Positions 46,006-56,074 of a DNA stretch of 63,648 nucleotides are shown piece after piece. The stretch spans positions 1-63,648 of the forward strand of contig OMXI01000008.1 in NCBI GenBank assembly GCA_900314975.1. Reading direction: 5' to 3'. The position numbers were made by a program, and so were the translations under genes. A model generated the notes under the pieces. That model saw only the letters and a program-made list of their open reading frames with translations. It did no database searches and was not told the DNA's origin. Each line of letters begins with the position of its first letter. Positions within the stretch are counted from its first letter, which is position 1. Source of the stretch: an uncultured Eubacteriales bacterium. GTDB lineage: Bacteria; Bacillota; Clostridia; Oscillospirales; Ruminococcaceae.

Positions 46006-46635
46006 CTATAAAGGTAGACTGTCATCATCAAGCAGCGCAGCCTTTCCGAAAGAGCGAACCTCGTCAGTGTCGATATAAAGCTGCGGGTTCTTTTCAAGAG
46101 ATATCATCTTTATCTCCAGCCCCGCGCGCTTTGCCATGTTCACCGTCTGAAGCGTGCCCGACCCGAACTGCTTGGACTTGATAACACCTATCACCCTGGA
46201 CGAGTTGTCCACCATGAACTGATTGCGCTTTTTGTAGCGCTCACGGTCGGATTTTTCCGAAACGATGACCTTTTCATCGCACCCGTCTATTATAACGGTG
46301 TATTTGTATTTATCGAGCGTGGAAACTATCTCGCGGTACTGCTGTGCATACGGCAGCGCGCAGATAAGTTTTATCTTTCCGTACCGACCCGACCTCGCCG
46401 TTTCCAGCACCAGCTGGGCGCACAACAGGTCGATACCGTCCGACATACCCGAAATGAATGTGTCGTATCCGTCAGCGATAGCCTCAACAATAAGCAGCTG
46501 AAGCGAGCTTGCAAGGCATTTCATACCCTGCTTGCGCATATCTCCGCCAAAGGGCAGGTCTCTGCTGCGGTGACCCGTAAAGCAGCAGGTATGGAGCCTG
46601 TCGCAGTTAAATTCCTGCACAGTCGTTTCTTTCAC
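46006..46635 (-). CDS. SLOG-family (YpsA/DUF1273-like) protein
   Basis: 209 residues from a GTG that lies 8 nt after a GGAGGG site; an ATG at 46668 in the same frame lacks such a site. The N-terminus CCFTGHRSRDLPFGGDM and DTFISGMSDGIDLLCAQLVL match the Rossmann-like SLOG/DUF1273 family, thought to bind nucleotide-type ligands. KIKLICALPYAQQYREIV and AKRAGLEIKMISLE also fit. Role unknown. A promoter with a long repeated leader lies upstream. Confidence 0.8.
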   Translation of the reverse strand: MKETTVQEFNCDRLHTCCFTGHRSRDLPFGGDMRKQGMKCLASSLQLLIVEAIADGYDTFISGMSDGIDLLCAQLVLETARSGRYGKIKLICALPYAQQYREIVSTLDKYKYTVIIDGCDEKVIVSEKSDRERYKKRNQFMVDNSSRVIGVIKSKQFGSGTLQTVNMAKRAGLEIKMISLEKNPQLYIDTDEVRSFGKAALLDDDSLPL

Positions 46636-46676
46636 CTTGCAGCCCTCCGTTCCGCCGAAATGACACATTATATTTT

Positions 46677-46921
46677 TCTCGGAGCAAAACCCGATGAAAA
46701 CTTATTTAACATTGCGCCGCGTAAGAGGCGTGGCACATCGGTAATTAGATTTATCTCGGAGCAAAGAGCGATGCGAGCTTGCTCGGCATCGGCTGCGACG
46801 AGGCAATCATTACCGCAGGAGCGCCAGCTCCTGTAGGAACTCGGCAAGGGACTTGCTCCCGCCGCCGAGAGACTGAATGTGTCGCGCCGCGTAAGAGGCG
46901 TGGCACATCGGTAATTAGATT
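46677..46921 (-). repeat. Duplicated structured element upstream of the SLOG gene
   Basis: An exact 38-bp direct repeat starts at 46714 and at 46884 (GCGCCGCGTAAGAGGCGTGG then CACATCGGTAATTAGATT). A second shared block, CTCGGAGCAAA, starts at 46679 and 46756. Between them are hairpins CTCGGC/GCCGAG, CAGGAG/CTCCTG and GATGC/GCATC-type arms. On the minus strand each 38-bp copy carries an ATG opening a short frame (MCHASYAA), 32 codons for one and 10 for the other. It forms most of the leader from the promoter at 46919. Confidence 0.7.
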
Positions 46922-46947
46922 ATAGCACATCTTTTTTCCATTTTCAA
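46919..46947 (-). promoter_or_regulatory. Promoter of the SLOG gene
   Basis: TTGAAA (46942-46947), 17-bp spacer ending in TGC, TATAAT (46919-46924), minus strand. The leader would be about 275 nt to the GTG start. Confidence 0.75.
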
Positions 46948-46984
46948 TAGCAAATCAAAATTCTCTTATAAGGAAGTAGTTAAA

Positions 46985-48106
46985 ATGAATTGTTTAAGAC
47001 GCTGCTGGGCGGAGATAGACCTTTCCGCTGTAAAGTACAACATCGAGCAGTACCGCACCTGTCTGAAGGGCGGCACGGAGCTTTTGTGCGTGGTAAAAGC
47101 CAACTGCTACGGTCACAGCGACAAGCTGGTCGTGCCGTACCTTGAACAGCTGGGCGTAAAATGGTTTGCGGTGTCAAACCTTATCGAAGCCGAACATCTG
47201 CGCGCGCTTGGCGTCGACGGCGAGATAATCATTCTCGGCTACTCCCCCGAGGAGAACGCCGACGACCTTATCAAGTACAACATCATCCAGGCTTGCACCG
47301 AGTATTCTTACGCGCAAAAGCTGAATGAAAACGCGAAAACGGGCAAGGTGCGTCTGCATATCGCGATAGATACCGGTATGACAAGGATAGGACTGCACAG
47401 CGGCACCAAAGCCGACGCAGACGAGATACAAAAAATAGCCGCACTTGAAAATGTGCAGGTCGAGGGAATGTTCACCCACTACGCCGTTGCCGACTGCGCA
47501 GACGACGAAAGCTGTGCCTACACCGCCTTTCAAACCGAAAAAATCCTCGCCGTTGACGAGGAGCTGAAAAAGCGCGGTGTTGCGCTTTCCTGCGTGCATT
47601 TTCTCAACTCCGCGGGCGGCATCTACCACTCAAATGAAAAAAGCACACTTGCGCGGCTGGGCATAATCCTCTACGGTCTGTATCCCGACCCGTCAAACCC
47701 GCTTCCCTTTGAGCCAAAGCCCGTTATGACGCTCAAAGCGGTCATATCGCAGGTGAAATATATCGAGGCAGGTACGTCCGTCGGCTACGGCAGAACATTC
47801 ACCGCAGATAAGCGCATCAAACTCGCCACCATCACCGCAGGCTATGCCGACGGTTTCCCGCGCGCGCTGTCGAACAAGGGCGAGATCATTATAAAAGGTA
47901 CACGCTGTAAAATTGTCGGGCGCATATGTATGGACCAGTTTATGTGCGATGTTTCCGCACTTGACAACGTGCAGGCGGGCGACGTTGCCACGCTGTTCGG
48001 CAGCGACATAACCGCCGACGATATCGCAAAGCTTACAGGCACTATCGGCTACGAGATAGTGTGTGGTATAGCTGAAAGAGTTCCCCGCGTAGAATCAAGA
48101 AAATAG
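46985..48106 (+). CDS. alr: Alanine racemase
   Basis: PLP enzyme supplying D-alanine for peptidoglycan; 373 residues. WAEIDLSAVKYNI opens the barrel; the PLP lysine is K38 in LCVVKANCYGHS (the usual sequence is KANAYGHG). HIAIDTGMTRIGL and the catalytic Tyr in SVGYGRTF are present, as is the C-terminal GRICMDQFMCDVS block. An AAGGAAG site precedes the ATG. It is transcribed away from the SLOG gene. Confidence 0.95.
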   Translation: MNCLRRCWAEIDLSAVKYNIEQYRTCLKGGTELLCVVKANCYGHSDKLVVPYLEQLGVKWFAVSNLIEAEHLRALGVDGEIIILGYSPEENADDLIKYNIIQACTEYSYAQKLNENAKTGKVRLHIAIDTGMTRIGLHSGTKADADEIQKIAALENVQVEGMFTHYAVADCADDESCAYTAFQTEKILAVDEELKKRGVALSCVHFLNSAGGIYHSNEKSTLARLGIILYGLYPDPSNPLPFEPKPVMTLKAVISQVKYIEAGTSVGYGRTFTADKRIKLATITAGYADGFPRALSNKGEIIIKGTRCKIVGRICMDQFMCDVSALDNVQAGDVATLFGSDITADDIAKLTGTIGYEIVCGIAERVPRVESRK

Positions 48107-48120
48107 AAGCAAGAAGCAAG

Positions 48121-48149
48121 AAAACGGACGGCAAAAGCCGCCCGTTTTT
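48121..48149 (+). terminator. Terminator of alr
   Basis: AAAACGGACGGC-AAAA-GCCGCCCGTTTTT, just after the alr stop. Confidence 0.85.
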
Positions 48150-48169
48150 CTAATCTCTAACATCTGATT

Positions 48170-48206
48170 GGGGGCTTTCCGGTCGCCCCCAAACCCCTTC
48201 GGGTAC
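48170..48206 (+). repeat. Hairpin repeat, family B, copy 2
   Basis: GGGGGC-TTTCCGGTC-GCCCCC (48170-48190) then AAACCCCTTCGGGTAC. It differs from the copy at 33846 by one base in the loop and lacks that copy's extra 10-bp hairpin. Confidence 0.6.
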
Positions 48207-48225
48207 ATCTTTTATAATTGATAGC

Positions 48226-48256
48226 AAAAAGGTCAGGCATTAAGCCTGACCTTTTA
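48226..48256. terminator. Bidirectional terminator between alr and nifJ
   Basis: AAAAGGTCAGGC/GCCTGACCTTTT with a 5-nt loop, 10 bp after the nifJ stop on the minus strand. Confidence 0.9.
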
Positions 48257-48265
48257 ATGTTTAGA

Positions 48266-51200
48266 TTACTTTTCCTCGTTGTTGTAAAGCTTTGCATAGC
48301 GCAGCAGATAATCATATCTGTCAGCAGCATTCTTAACAGCCTTATCAAACAGCTTTTTAGCTCTTTCAGGGTTCTGTCTTGCAAGAGCGTTGTATCTGAC
48401 CTCGCCCATGATGAACTCCTTGTAATCAGCTGTAGGAGCCTTGGAGTCGAGTGTGAACGGATTCTTGCCCTGTGCCTTGAGCTCTGGGTTGAATCTGTAC
48501 AGATGCCAGTAACCGGCCTGAACAGCCTTCTTCTCCTCGGTCTGTGCGATAGACATACCGCCCTTGATACCGTGGTTGATACACGGAGCATAACCGATGA
48601 TAAGTGACGGACCGTGGTAAGCTTCAGCCTCAGCGATAGCCTTGATACACTGGTTCATATCAGCACCCATAGCGACGTGTGCAACATAAACGTAACCATA
48701 AGACATTGCGATACCTGCGAGGTCCTTCTTCTTAACTTCCTTGCCGGCAGCTGCGAACTGTGCGATAGCGCCTGTAGGAGTTGACTTGGAGGACTGTCCG
48801 CCTGTGTTGGAGTAAACCTCTGTGTCGAATACGAAGATGTTTACGTCCTCGCCCGATGCGATAACGTGGTCAAGACCGGAGAATCCGATATCGTAAGCCC
48901 AGCCGTCGCCGCCGAATATCCACATGGACTTCTTCTTGAGGTAATCAGCATCCTTGAGTATCTCGTCCGAAGCCTTTGTCTTATTCTTCTTAAGAGCAGC
49001 TACGAGAGCATCTGTTGCAGGTGCGTTTGCTGCGCCGTCATCAACAGTAGCAAGGTAATCCTCGCAAGCCTTCTTAACGTCCTTGTTCTTTGTAGCCTTT
49101 GAAAGCTCAAGAACCTTTGCGATAACTCTGTTTCTTATTGTGGACTGTGCAAGGAACATACCGTAGCCGTACTCTGCGTTGTCCTCAAACAGTGAGTTAG
49201 CCCAAGCAGGACCCTTGCCGTCCTTATTTGTTGTGTAAGGAGTTGAAGGTGCAGAGCCGCCCCAGATTGACGAACAGCCTGTTGCGTTAGCGATGTACAT
49301 TCTGTCGCCGAACAGCTGTGTGATAAGCTTTGCATAAGGAGTCTCACCGCATCCTGCGCAAGCGCCCGAGAACTCAAGCAGCGGCTGCTTGAACTGTGAG
49401 CCCTTGACAGTCTTCTCGTTGAACTTTGCAAATACTTCAGGCTTTTCAGGAAGCGTCAGACCGTAGTTGAATACCTCCTGCTCTGCAAGCTGGCTCTCCA
49501 GAGGCATCATAGAAAGTGCCTTGTTGCCCTTCTTGCCGGGACATACGTTTACACAAGAGCCGCAGCCTGTGCAGTCAAGTGCAGACATTGTCATAACGAA
49601 GTTGAAGCCCGGCATACCCATGCAAGGGATAGCCTTTTCCTGTGCAAGCTTAGGAGCCTTCTTCAGCTCGTCATCAGTCATGATAACAGGTCTGATAACA
49701 GCGTGCGGGCAGACATACGAACAGAAGTTACACTGGATACAATTCTCGTTGTTCCAAGCAGGAACGTCAACAGCGATACCTCTCTTCTCAAATGCAGCAG
49801 AGCCCTGTGGGAATGTACCGTCTGCCATCTTCACGAATGTTGAAACAGGCAGCTTGTCGCCTTCCTGTGCGTTGCAAGGGATCTGAATGTTGTTTACGAA
49901 ATCCTGGAGAGTCTTGTTGCCGGGAACCTTGACCTTGCTCATACCCATCTTGGAATCCTTTGCGTTCTTCCAAGCCTCAGGCACCTTGACCTCAACTACC
50001 TGCTGGCAGCCTGCGTCGATAGCGTCGTGGTTCATCTTGACGATAGCCTCACCCTTCTTGGAGTAAGAAGCTGTCGCTGCGTCCTTCATATACTTGATAG
50101 CGTCCTTGATAGGAATGATGTTAGCGAGCTTGAAGAATGCAGACTGAAGAACAGTGTTTATTCTGTTTCCGAGACCTATCTCCTTGCCGATCTTAACACC
50201 GTTGATGATGTAGAACTTGATGTTGTTCTCTGCGATATATCTCTTAACCTGTCCCGGCAGATGCTTGTCAAGCTCCTTTTCAGTCCACTGGCAGTTGAGC
50301 AGGAATGTTCCGCCCGGCTTGATGTCGTTAACGATGTTGTACTTGGTGATGTATGACTCGTTATGGCAGGCAACGAAATCAGCCTGGTTGATAAGGTAGG
50401 TAGACTTGATAGGTGTCTTACCGAAACGCAGGTGAGAAACTGTTACGCCGCCCGACTTCTTGGAGTCATATGCGAAGTAAGCCTGTGCATAAAGGTCGGT
50501 GTGGTCACCGATGATCTTGATGGAGTTCTTGTTTGCACCAACAGTACCGTCAGCGCCAAGACCCCAGAACTTACAAGCTGTTGTTCCCTCAGGAGCAGAA
50601 TTGAGCTTGCCCTCGGTCTTGAGTGAAAGACCTGTAACGTCGTCCTCGATACCGATAGTAAATCTCGGCTTGAAGGTATCCTTCCAGGAAGCGTTCCAGT
50701 AAACAGCCTTGATCTGATCAGGAGTTGTATCCTTTGAACCGAGTCCGTATCTGCCCGATGCAACAGGTACATCGTGGAACTGTGTGCCCTTGAGAGCAGC
50801 AACAACGTCAAGATACAAAGGCTCGCCCAGTGAACCCGGCTCCTTTGTTCTGTCAAGAACAGAAACCTGCTCGCAGGTGTTAGGAATAGCCTCAACCAGC
50901 TTGGAAGCAACGAAAGGTCTGTAAAGTCTTACCTTAACAAGACCGAGCTTTGTACCCTCTGTAGCGTTGAGGTAATCAATTGTCTCCTCGATAGTATCGC
51001 AAACGCTGCCCATAGCAACGATAACGTGAGTAGCATCGGGTGCGCCGTAGTAGTTGAACAGCTTGTAGTCTGTGCCTATCTTCTTGTTTACCTTGTTCAT
51101 GTAGTTCTCAACGATACCGGGGATCGCATCATAGTAAGGGTTGCAAGCCTCACGAGCCTGGAAGAAGATATCAGGGTTCTGTGCAGTACCGCGAAGAACA

Positions 51201-51838
51201 GGATGCTCAGGGTTGATGGCTCTGTTTCTGAACTCCTCGATCTTCTTGAAGTTTACCATGCTCCTTACGTCTTCAATATCCCATGTCTCGATCTTCTGGA
51301 TCTCGTGAGATGTTCTGAAGCCGTCGAAGAAGTGAAGGAACGGAACTCTGCCCTCGATAGTCGAGAGGTGAGCAACAGTACCAAGGTCCATAACTTCCTG
51401 CGGGTTAGACGAGCAAAGCATTGCAAAGCCAGTCTGACGGCAAGCGTATACGTCGGAGTGGTCACCGAAGATGTTCAGTGCGTGAGATGCAACGCATCTT
51501 GCTGAAACGTGGATAACGCAAGGGAGAAGCTCACCTGCGATCTTGTACATATTCGGGATCATAAGAAGAAGTCCCTGTGAAGCTGTGTAGGTAGTTGTAA
51601 GAGCACCTGCTGCGAGCGAGCCGTGAACCGTACCCGAAGCGCCTGCCTCTGACTGCATCTCTGCAACCTTTACAGGAGTACCGAACAGGTTCTTCTGACC
51701 CTTTGCAGACCACTGGTCTGTTACCTCTGCCATTACGGAAGAAGGTGTGATAGGATAGATAGCAGCGACTTCTGTGAATGGATACGAAGCCCAAGCAGCA
51801 GCGTTGTTACCGTCCATGGTTTTCATTTTTCTTGCCAT
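48266..51838 (-). CDS. nifJ: Pyruvate:ferredoxin (flavodoxin) oxidoreductase
   Basis: Oxidises pyruvate with CoA to acetyl-CoA and CO2, reducing ferredoxin; the central enzyme of anaerobic pyruvate breakdown. Single-chain form, 1190 residues from the ATG giving MARKMKTMDGNNAAAWASYP. Domains in order: N-terminal TPP-related domain with YPITPSSVMAEV, gamma domain (about 400-620), two 4Fe-4S motifs CIQCNFCSYVCPHA and CTGCGSCVNVCPG (about 680-760), and the C-terminal TPP domain with CAGCGETPYAKL and FGGDGWAYDIGF. Strong codon bias suggests high expression. Confidence 0.97.
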   Translation of the reverse strand: MARKMKTMDGNNAAAWASYPFTEVAAIYPITPSSVMAEVTDQWSAKGQKNLFGTPVKVAEMQSEAGASGTVHGSLAAGALTTTYTASQGLLLMIPNMYKIAGELLPCVIHVSARCVASHALNIFGDHSDVYACRQTGFAMLCSSNPQEVMDLGTVAHLSTIEGRVPFLHFFDGFRTSHEIQKIETWDIEDVRSMVNFKKIEEFRNRAINPEHPVLRGTAQNPDIFFQAREACNPYYDAIPGIVENYMNKVNKKIGTDYKLFNYYGAPDATHVIVAMGSVCDTIEETIDYLNATEGTKLGLVKVRLYRPFVASKLVEAIPNTCEQVSVLDRTKEPGSLGEPLYLDVVAALKGTQFHDVPVASGRYGLGSKDTTPDQIKAVYWNASWKDTFKPRFTIGIEDDVTGLSLKTEGKLNSAPEGTTACKFWGLGADGTVGANKNSIKIIGDHTDLYAQAYFAYDSKKSGGVTVSHLRFGKTPIKSTYLINQADFVACHNESYITKYNIVNDIKPGGTFLLNCQWTEKELDKHLPGQVKRYIAENNIKFYIINGVKIGKEIGLGNRINTVLQSAFFKLANIIPIKDAIKYMKDAATASYSKKGEAIVKMNHDAIDAGCQQVVEVKVPEAWKNAKDSKMGMSKVKVPGNKTLQDFVNNIQIPCNAQEGDKLPVSTFVKMADGTFPQGSAAFEKRGIAVDVPAWNNENCIQCNFCSYVCPHAVIRPVIMTDDELKKAPKLAQEKAIPCMGMPGFNFVMTMSALDCTGCGSCVNVCPGKKGNKALSMMPLESQLAEQEVFNYGLTLPEKPEVFAKFNEKTVKGSQFKQPLLEFSGACAGCGETPYAKLITQLFGDRMYIANATGCSSIWGGSAPSTPYTTNKDGKGPAWANSLFEDNAEYGYGMFLAQSTIRNRVIAKVLELSKATKNKDVKKACEDYLATVDDGAANAPATDALVAALKKNKTKASDEILKDADYLKKKSMWIFGGDGWAYDIGFSGLDHVIASGEDVNIFVFDTEVYSNTGGQSSKSTPTGAIAQFAAAGKEVKKKDLAGIAMSYGYVYVAHVAMGADMNQCIKAIAEAEAYHGPSLIIGYAPCINHGIKGGMSIAQTEEKKAVQAGYWHLYRFNPELKAQGKNPFTLDSKAPTADYKEFIMGEVRYNALARQNPERAKKLFDKAVKNAADRYDYLLRYAKLYNNEEK

Positions 51839-51957
51839 TTTTTGAATCATTCCTTTCTGGATTTTTAGCCTCTCGGCAAAAAGTTGACCCGGCAAGGATC
51901 ATAGTTGTGACTTAAGAATCTCCAAAGCTATTTTTTCTCTGTCACTTTAACTATTAT

Positions 51958-51986
51958 AGTATATCACCTTTTTTTCGATTTGTAAA
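51958..51986 (-). promoter_or_regulatory. Promoter of nifJ
   Basis: TTTACA (51981-51986), 17-bp spacer ending in TGA, TATACT (51958-51963), minus strand, extended -10. A nearby TATAAT at 51953-51958 is an alternative. The rest of 51987-52110 is A/T-rich with nothing else recognised. Confidence 0.65.
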
Positions 51987-52117
51987 TAGCTTTAGTACTA
52001 TTTTTAATGAAAAATAAAAGCCAAAGTTTTTAATTTTTCGTTTACTTGAAAAATATTTTTCCAACCCTGCGCAAGTTAGTTTCAGTCAACACCGCAGTTA
52101 GTTTTGAGCAACAAAAA

Positions 52118-52145
52118 AGAGCCGCACAAAAAGCGTGCAGCTCTT
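52118..52145. terminator. Terminator of cbiB
   Basis: AAGAGCCGCAC/GTGCAGCTCTT around AAAAAGC, with a T-run following on the minus strand, 10 bp after the cbiB stop. Confidence 0.85.
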
Positions 52146-52155
52146 CCAAAAAATC

Positions 52156-53124
52156 TTACAGGTACATAAACAGAACAAACAGTCCCACTCTTATCAGCGC
52201 GATTATCAGCAGACTGAAAATCACAGCGCCCGCAGTCAGCTGATTGACCCAATAGATTCCCGTCGGTTCGGGCTGCGAGTCCTCCTCGCCAAGCACCATA
52301 GCCGCAGCGTTTGGGTAGCCGCTGTCGATGCTGATACCCAGCAAGCCAGCGCACGCCGCCTGTGTCTGCGAAGCAGTCCTGTTCTGCGAATCGTTTCTGA
52401 AAGCGCGGTGTATCTGCGAGCCGCGGTCTGCATCAAGGCAGAGTATCCCGCCGTCGCGCAGACAAAATCTCGCCGCTATGCGCGCAGGTATAAAGCTCAC
52501 AAATCTGTTGAACGCCGAGGGTATCCGCCCCGAGTTGTCCTCGTATCCGCCGAGCCGTCCGCCTATCCTGTCTGCAAGGTTTATGCAGCGGTACATCATA
52601 CCGCCCACTCCCCCGAAAAGTCCCATCCAGAAAAGCGGTGCTACCGCATAGTCTGTGATGTTTGCAGACATCTGCTCAACAGTGCATCTGACTATCTCGG
52701 TCATCTCCAGCTCCGACGCGTCCATTCCCGTTAAATCTTCAAAGTAGTCTCTTGCCGCCTTGATGTCATTTGCCTTTGCCGCGTGCATAATTCTCGCCGC
52801 AGTATCTCTGGGCGTGCTTATCGAAAGCGCCGACCAGCACATTATCCCCTCAACAAGTATCCCCAGAATGTCCGATACCGAATAGGTGATGTAAAACAAA
52901 CACAGGTTCAGCACCAGCACAGGCGTTATCGCAAGGAACTCAAACATTCCGCCCGCCGCGTTTCGAGCCTCGCGTGAGTCCGCATAAGCGTTCTTTATCC
53001 ACCTGTCCAGAAACGACAGATATTTTTCAAGCAAATTCAGCGGGTACACACCAAGCGGTATGTCCCCCAGCGCGTATTCAAGCACAAAGCCTAGTGCTAT
53101 CGCGCAAAGGGTGTTCATCAGCAT
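52156..53124 (-). CDS. cbiB: Adenosylcobinamide-phosphate synthase (CbiB/CobD)
   Basis: Membrane enzyme attaching the aminopropanol arm in cobalamin synthesis; 322 residues with several hydrophobic segments. FVLEYALGDIPLGVYPLNLL at the start, ISTPRDTAARIMHAAKANDI, the EIVRCTVEQMSANITDYAVA block and a C-terminal LGIS...YPNAAAMVLG region are family features. No other cobalamin gene lies nearby, so it is an orphan here; it might serve salvage or have moved. Confidence 0.88.
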   Translation of the reverse strand: MLMNTLCAIALGFVLEYALGDIPLGVYPLNLLEKYLSFLDRWIKNAYADSREARNAAGGMFEFLAITPVLVLNLCLFYITYSVSDILGILVEGIMCWSALSISTPRDTAARIMHAAKANDIKAARDYFEDLTGMDASELEMTEIVRCTVEQMSANITDYAVAPLFWMGLFGGVGGMMYRCINLADRIGGRLGGYEDNSGRIPSAFNRFVSFIPARIAARFCLRDGGILCLDADRGSQIHRAFRNDSQNRTASQTQAACAGLLGISIDSGYPNAAAMVLGEEDSQPEPTGIYWVNQLTAGAVIFSLLIIALIRVGLFVLFMYL

Positions 53125-53165
53125 TGTTATCTTCCTCTTTGAATTTTAGTCCGTAGTCATTTAAT

Positions 53166-53194
53166 AGTATAGCACATTTTTTGTCCTTTTTCAA
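53166..53194 (-). promoter_or_regulatory. Promoter of cbiB
   Basis: TTGAAA (53189-53194), 17-bp spacer ending in TGC, TATACT (53166-53171), minus strand. No cobalamin riboswitch fits in the short leader (about 35 nt). Confidence 0.75.
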
Positions 53195-53286
53195 CAGCAT
53201 TTGTAAACTTTTTTCGCACAGCGAAAATATGTGCAATCTGCTGTCTTTGAGCGCCGCAATCGGAAATTTTTGTACATACAAAATTG

Positions 53287-53315
53287 TTGACTTTTATGGC
53301 AAAATGGTGTATCAT
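53287..53315 (+). promoter_or_regulatory. Promoter of guaB
   Basis: TTGACT (53287-53292), 17-bp spacer, TATCAT (53310-53315). The leader to the ATG is about 55 nt, too short for a purine riboswitch. Confidence 0.75.
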
Positions 53316-53373
53316 AAAGAATAATATTTTTGTAAGTGTAAGTAACGACGGAAGAAAAAGTGGGAGGTAATGA

Positions 53374-54855
<1,482 letters not shown>

Positions 54856-54862
54856 TAAACAT

Positions 54863-54889
54863 AAAGCCGAGATTTTTTCTCGGCTTTTA
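54863..54889 (+). terminator. Terminator of guaB
   Basis: AAAGCCGAG/CTCGGCTTT around ATTTTTT, then TTATTATT, 8 bp after the stop. Confidence 0.85.
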
Positions 54890-54964
54890 TTATTAACTGA
54901 ACTATTCATAGTTGAAACAACATAGCTGCGTTTCTCAATCAACAGTAGTGGATTTCTTCCGGAA

Positions 54965-55105
54965 TAATCCTCTCCGAACTCTCTTTAGAACTCTCACCAC
55001 TTTTTCGTTATCGGGGACTTGTTCCCCGATGGCGAAAAAGCGATAAAAGGTTTCTGAAGGGGGTTTTGGGGGGACTCTTCTCCAAAAGAGTCCCCCCAAC
55101 TGCTA
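54965..55105 (-). repeat. Dispersed hairpin repeat, family A, copy 4
   Basis: Outer arms CTTTTTCG/CGAAAAAG and inner arms ATCGGGGA/TCCCCGAT (55000-55040), then GATAAAAGGTTT and GAAGGGGG, ending with a GGGGGGACTC/GAGTCCCCCC hairpin around TTCTCCAAAA (55069-55098). The CCAAAAG end block matches the other copies. It separates guaB from the XRE regulator. Confidence 0.7.
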
Positions 55106-55145
55106 GTTGAGTGGCGTATTTACGTTGTTTTCAACTACGAGTTTG

Positions 55146-55174
55146 TTTACATTTTTATATTCGTGTGCTACGAT
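55146..55174 (+). promoter_or_regulatory. Promoter with overlapping operator, XRE regulator operon
   Basis: TTTACA (55146-55151), 17-bp spacer ending in TGC, TACGAT (55169-55174). A perfect inverted repeat TCGTGT-N12-ACACGA (55161-55184) straddles the -10 and the start site, a fitting place for the regulator to repress its own operon. Confidence 0.6.
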
Positions 55175-55201
55175 AAGTACACGAAAGGAGGATTTCCCCG
55201 A

Positions 55202-55825
55202 ATGATAGATATGATAAAAATCGGCAAATTTATAAGTGCGTGCCGAAAAGAAAAAGGACTTACCCAGGCACAGCTTGCGGAGAAGTTCGGCATCACCGAC
55301 AGGGCTGTTTCCAAATGGGAGACAGGCAAGAGCATACCCGATGCGTCGATAATGCTTGAGCTTTGCGAGCAGCTTGGGATAAACGTCAACGAACTGCTCA
55401 GCGGGGAAAGACTGGATATGACAAACTATAATCAACAAGCGGAACAAAACATGCTCGCTCTTAAAGAGAGTGAGGAAAGAGCAAACAAAAATATGCTCTT
55501 TATGGAAGTCGTCATCGGCACTATTTCTACAGCGGCGTTTCTGGCAATGCTGCTTTTCGGAGCATTTGTGCCCGGACTTGCGCAGGGGTGGCGCATAGCT
55601 CTGTGTGTTGCCGGATTTATCATCTTTGCAGTATCTATGCCCGTTTGCATAAAGATAGAGCAGACCGCAGGCTACTACGAGTGCCCGCACTGCAAGCATA
55701 CCTTCGTGCCTTCGCTGAAACAAACATACTTTGCACAGCATATGGGCAGAACAAGAAAAATGGTTTGTCCGCATTGCCACAAAAAAGGCTGGTGCAAAAA
55801 AACACTTACAAAAAATGAAGAATAA
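55202..55825 (+). CDS. XRE-family regulator with membrane segments and zinc ribbon
   Basis: 208 residues from the ATG 10 nt after AAAGGAGG. Residues 5-65 are a helix-turn-helix of the XRE/Cro type (KGLTQAQLAEKFGITDRAVS, then KWETGKSIPD). Two hydrophobic segments follow (about 100-122 and 130-150), and a C-terminal zinc ribbon has CPHCKHTF and CPHCHKKGWC. A membrane-tethered regulator could sense envelope stress. It heads an operon with a small membrane protein and an ABC transporter. Confidence 0.85.
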   Translation: MIDMIKIGKFISACRKEKGLTQAQLAEKFGITDRAVSKWETGKSIPDASIMLELCEQLGINVNELLSGERLDMTNYNQQAEQNMLALKESEERANKNMLFMEVVIGTISTAAFLAMLLFGAFVPGLAQGWRIALCVAGFIIFAVSMPVCIKIEQTAGYYECPHCKHTFVPSLKQTYFAQHMGRTRKMVCPHCHKKGWCKKTLTKNEE

Positions 55826-55840
55826 CAGGGGGAAACAACA

Positions 55841-56074
55841 ATGAATATTTTAGCAGAGATAACAAGCTTTGAAGACCTGAAAGAATACCTGCCTTTTATT
55901 ATCCCGCTGCTCGTTTTGCAGCTGGGACTTATGCTTGCCGCGCTGATAAGCATTTTAAAGCACAAAAAGTACAAAACAGGCAACAGAGCGCTCTGGCTGG
56001 TCATCTCTCTGCTTGTGAGCATAATCGGACCGATACTCTACTTTGCACTCGGCAAAACGGAAGAGGAAGAGTAA
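55841..56074 (+). CDS. PLDc_N-type small membrane protein
   Basis: 77 residues with two membrane segments (about 17-38 and 49-68). The C-terminal ALWLVISLLVSIIGPILYFA followed by LGKTEEEE matches the phospholipase D N-terminal (PLDc_N) small-protein family, common beside bacteriocin-immunity type ABC transporters. It overlaps the next gene by one base (TAATG). Confidence 0.8.
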   Translation: MNILAEITSFEDLKEYLPFIIPLLVLQLGLMLAALISILKHKKYKTGNRALWLVISLLVSIIGPILYFALGKTEEEE

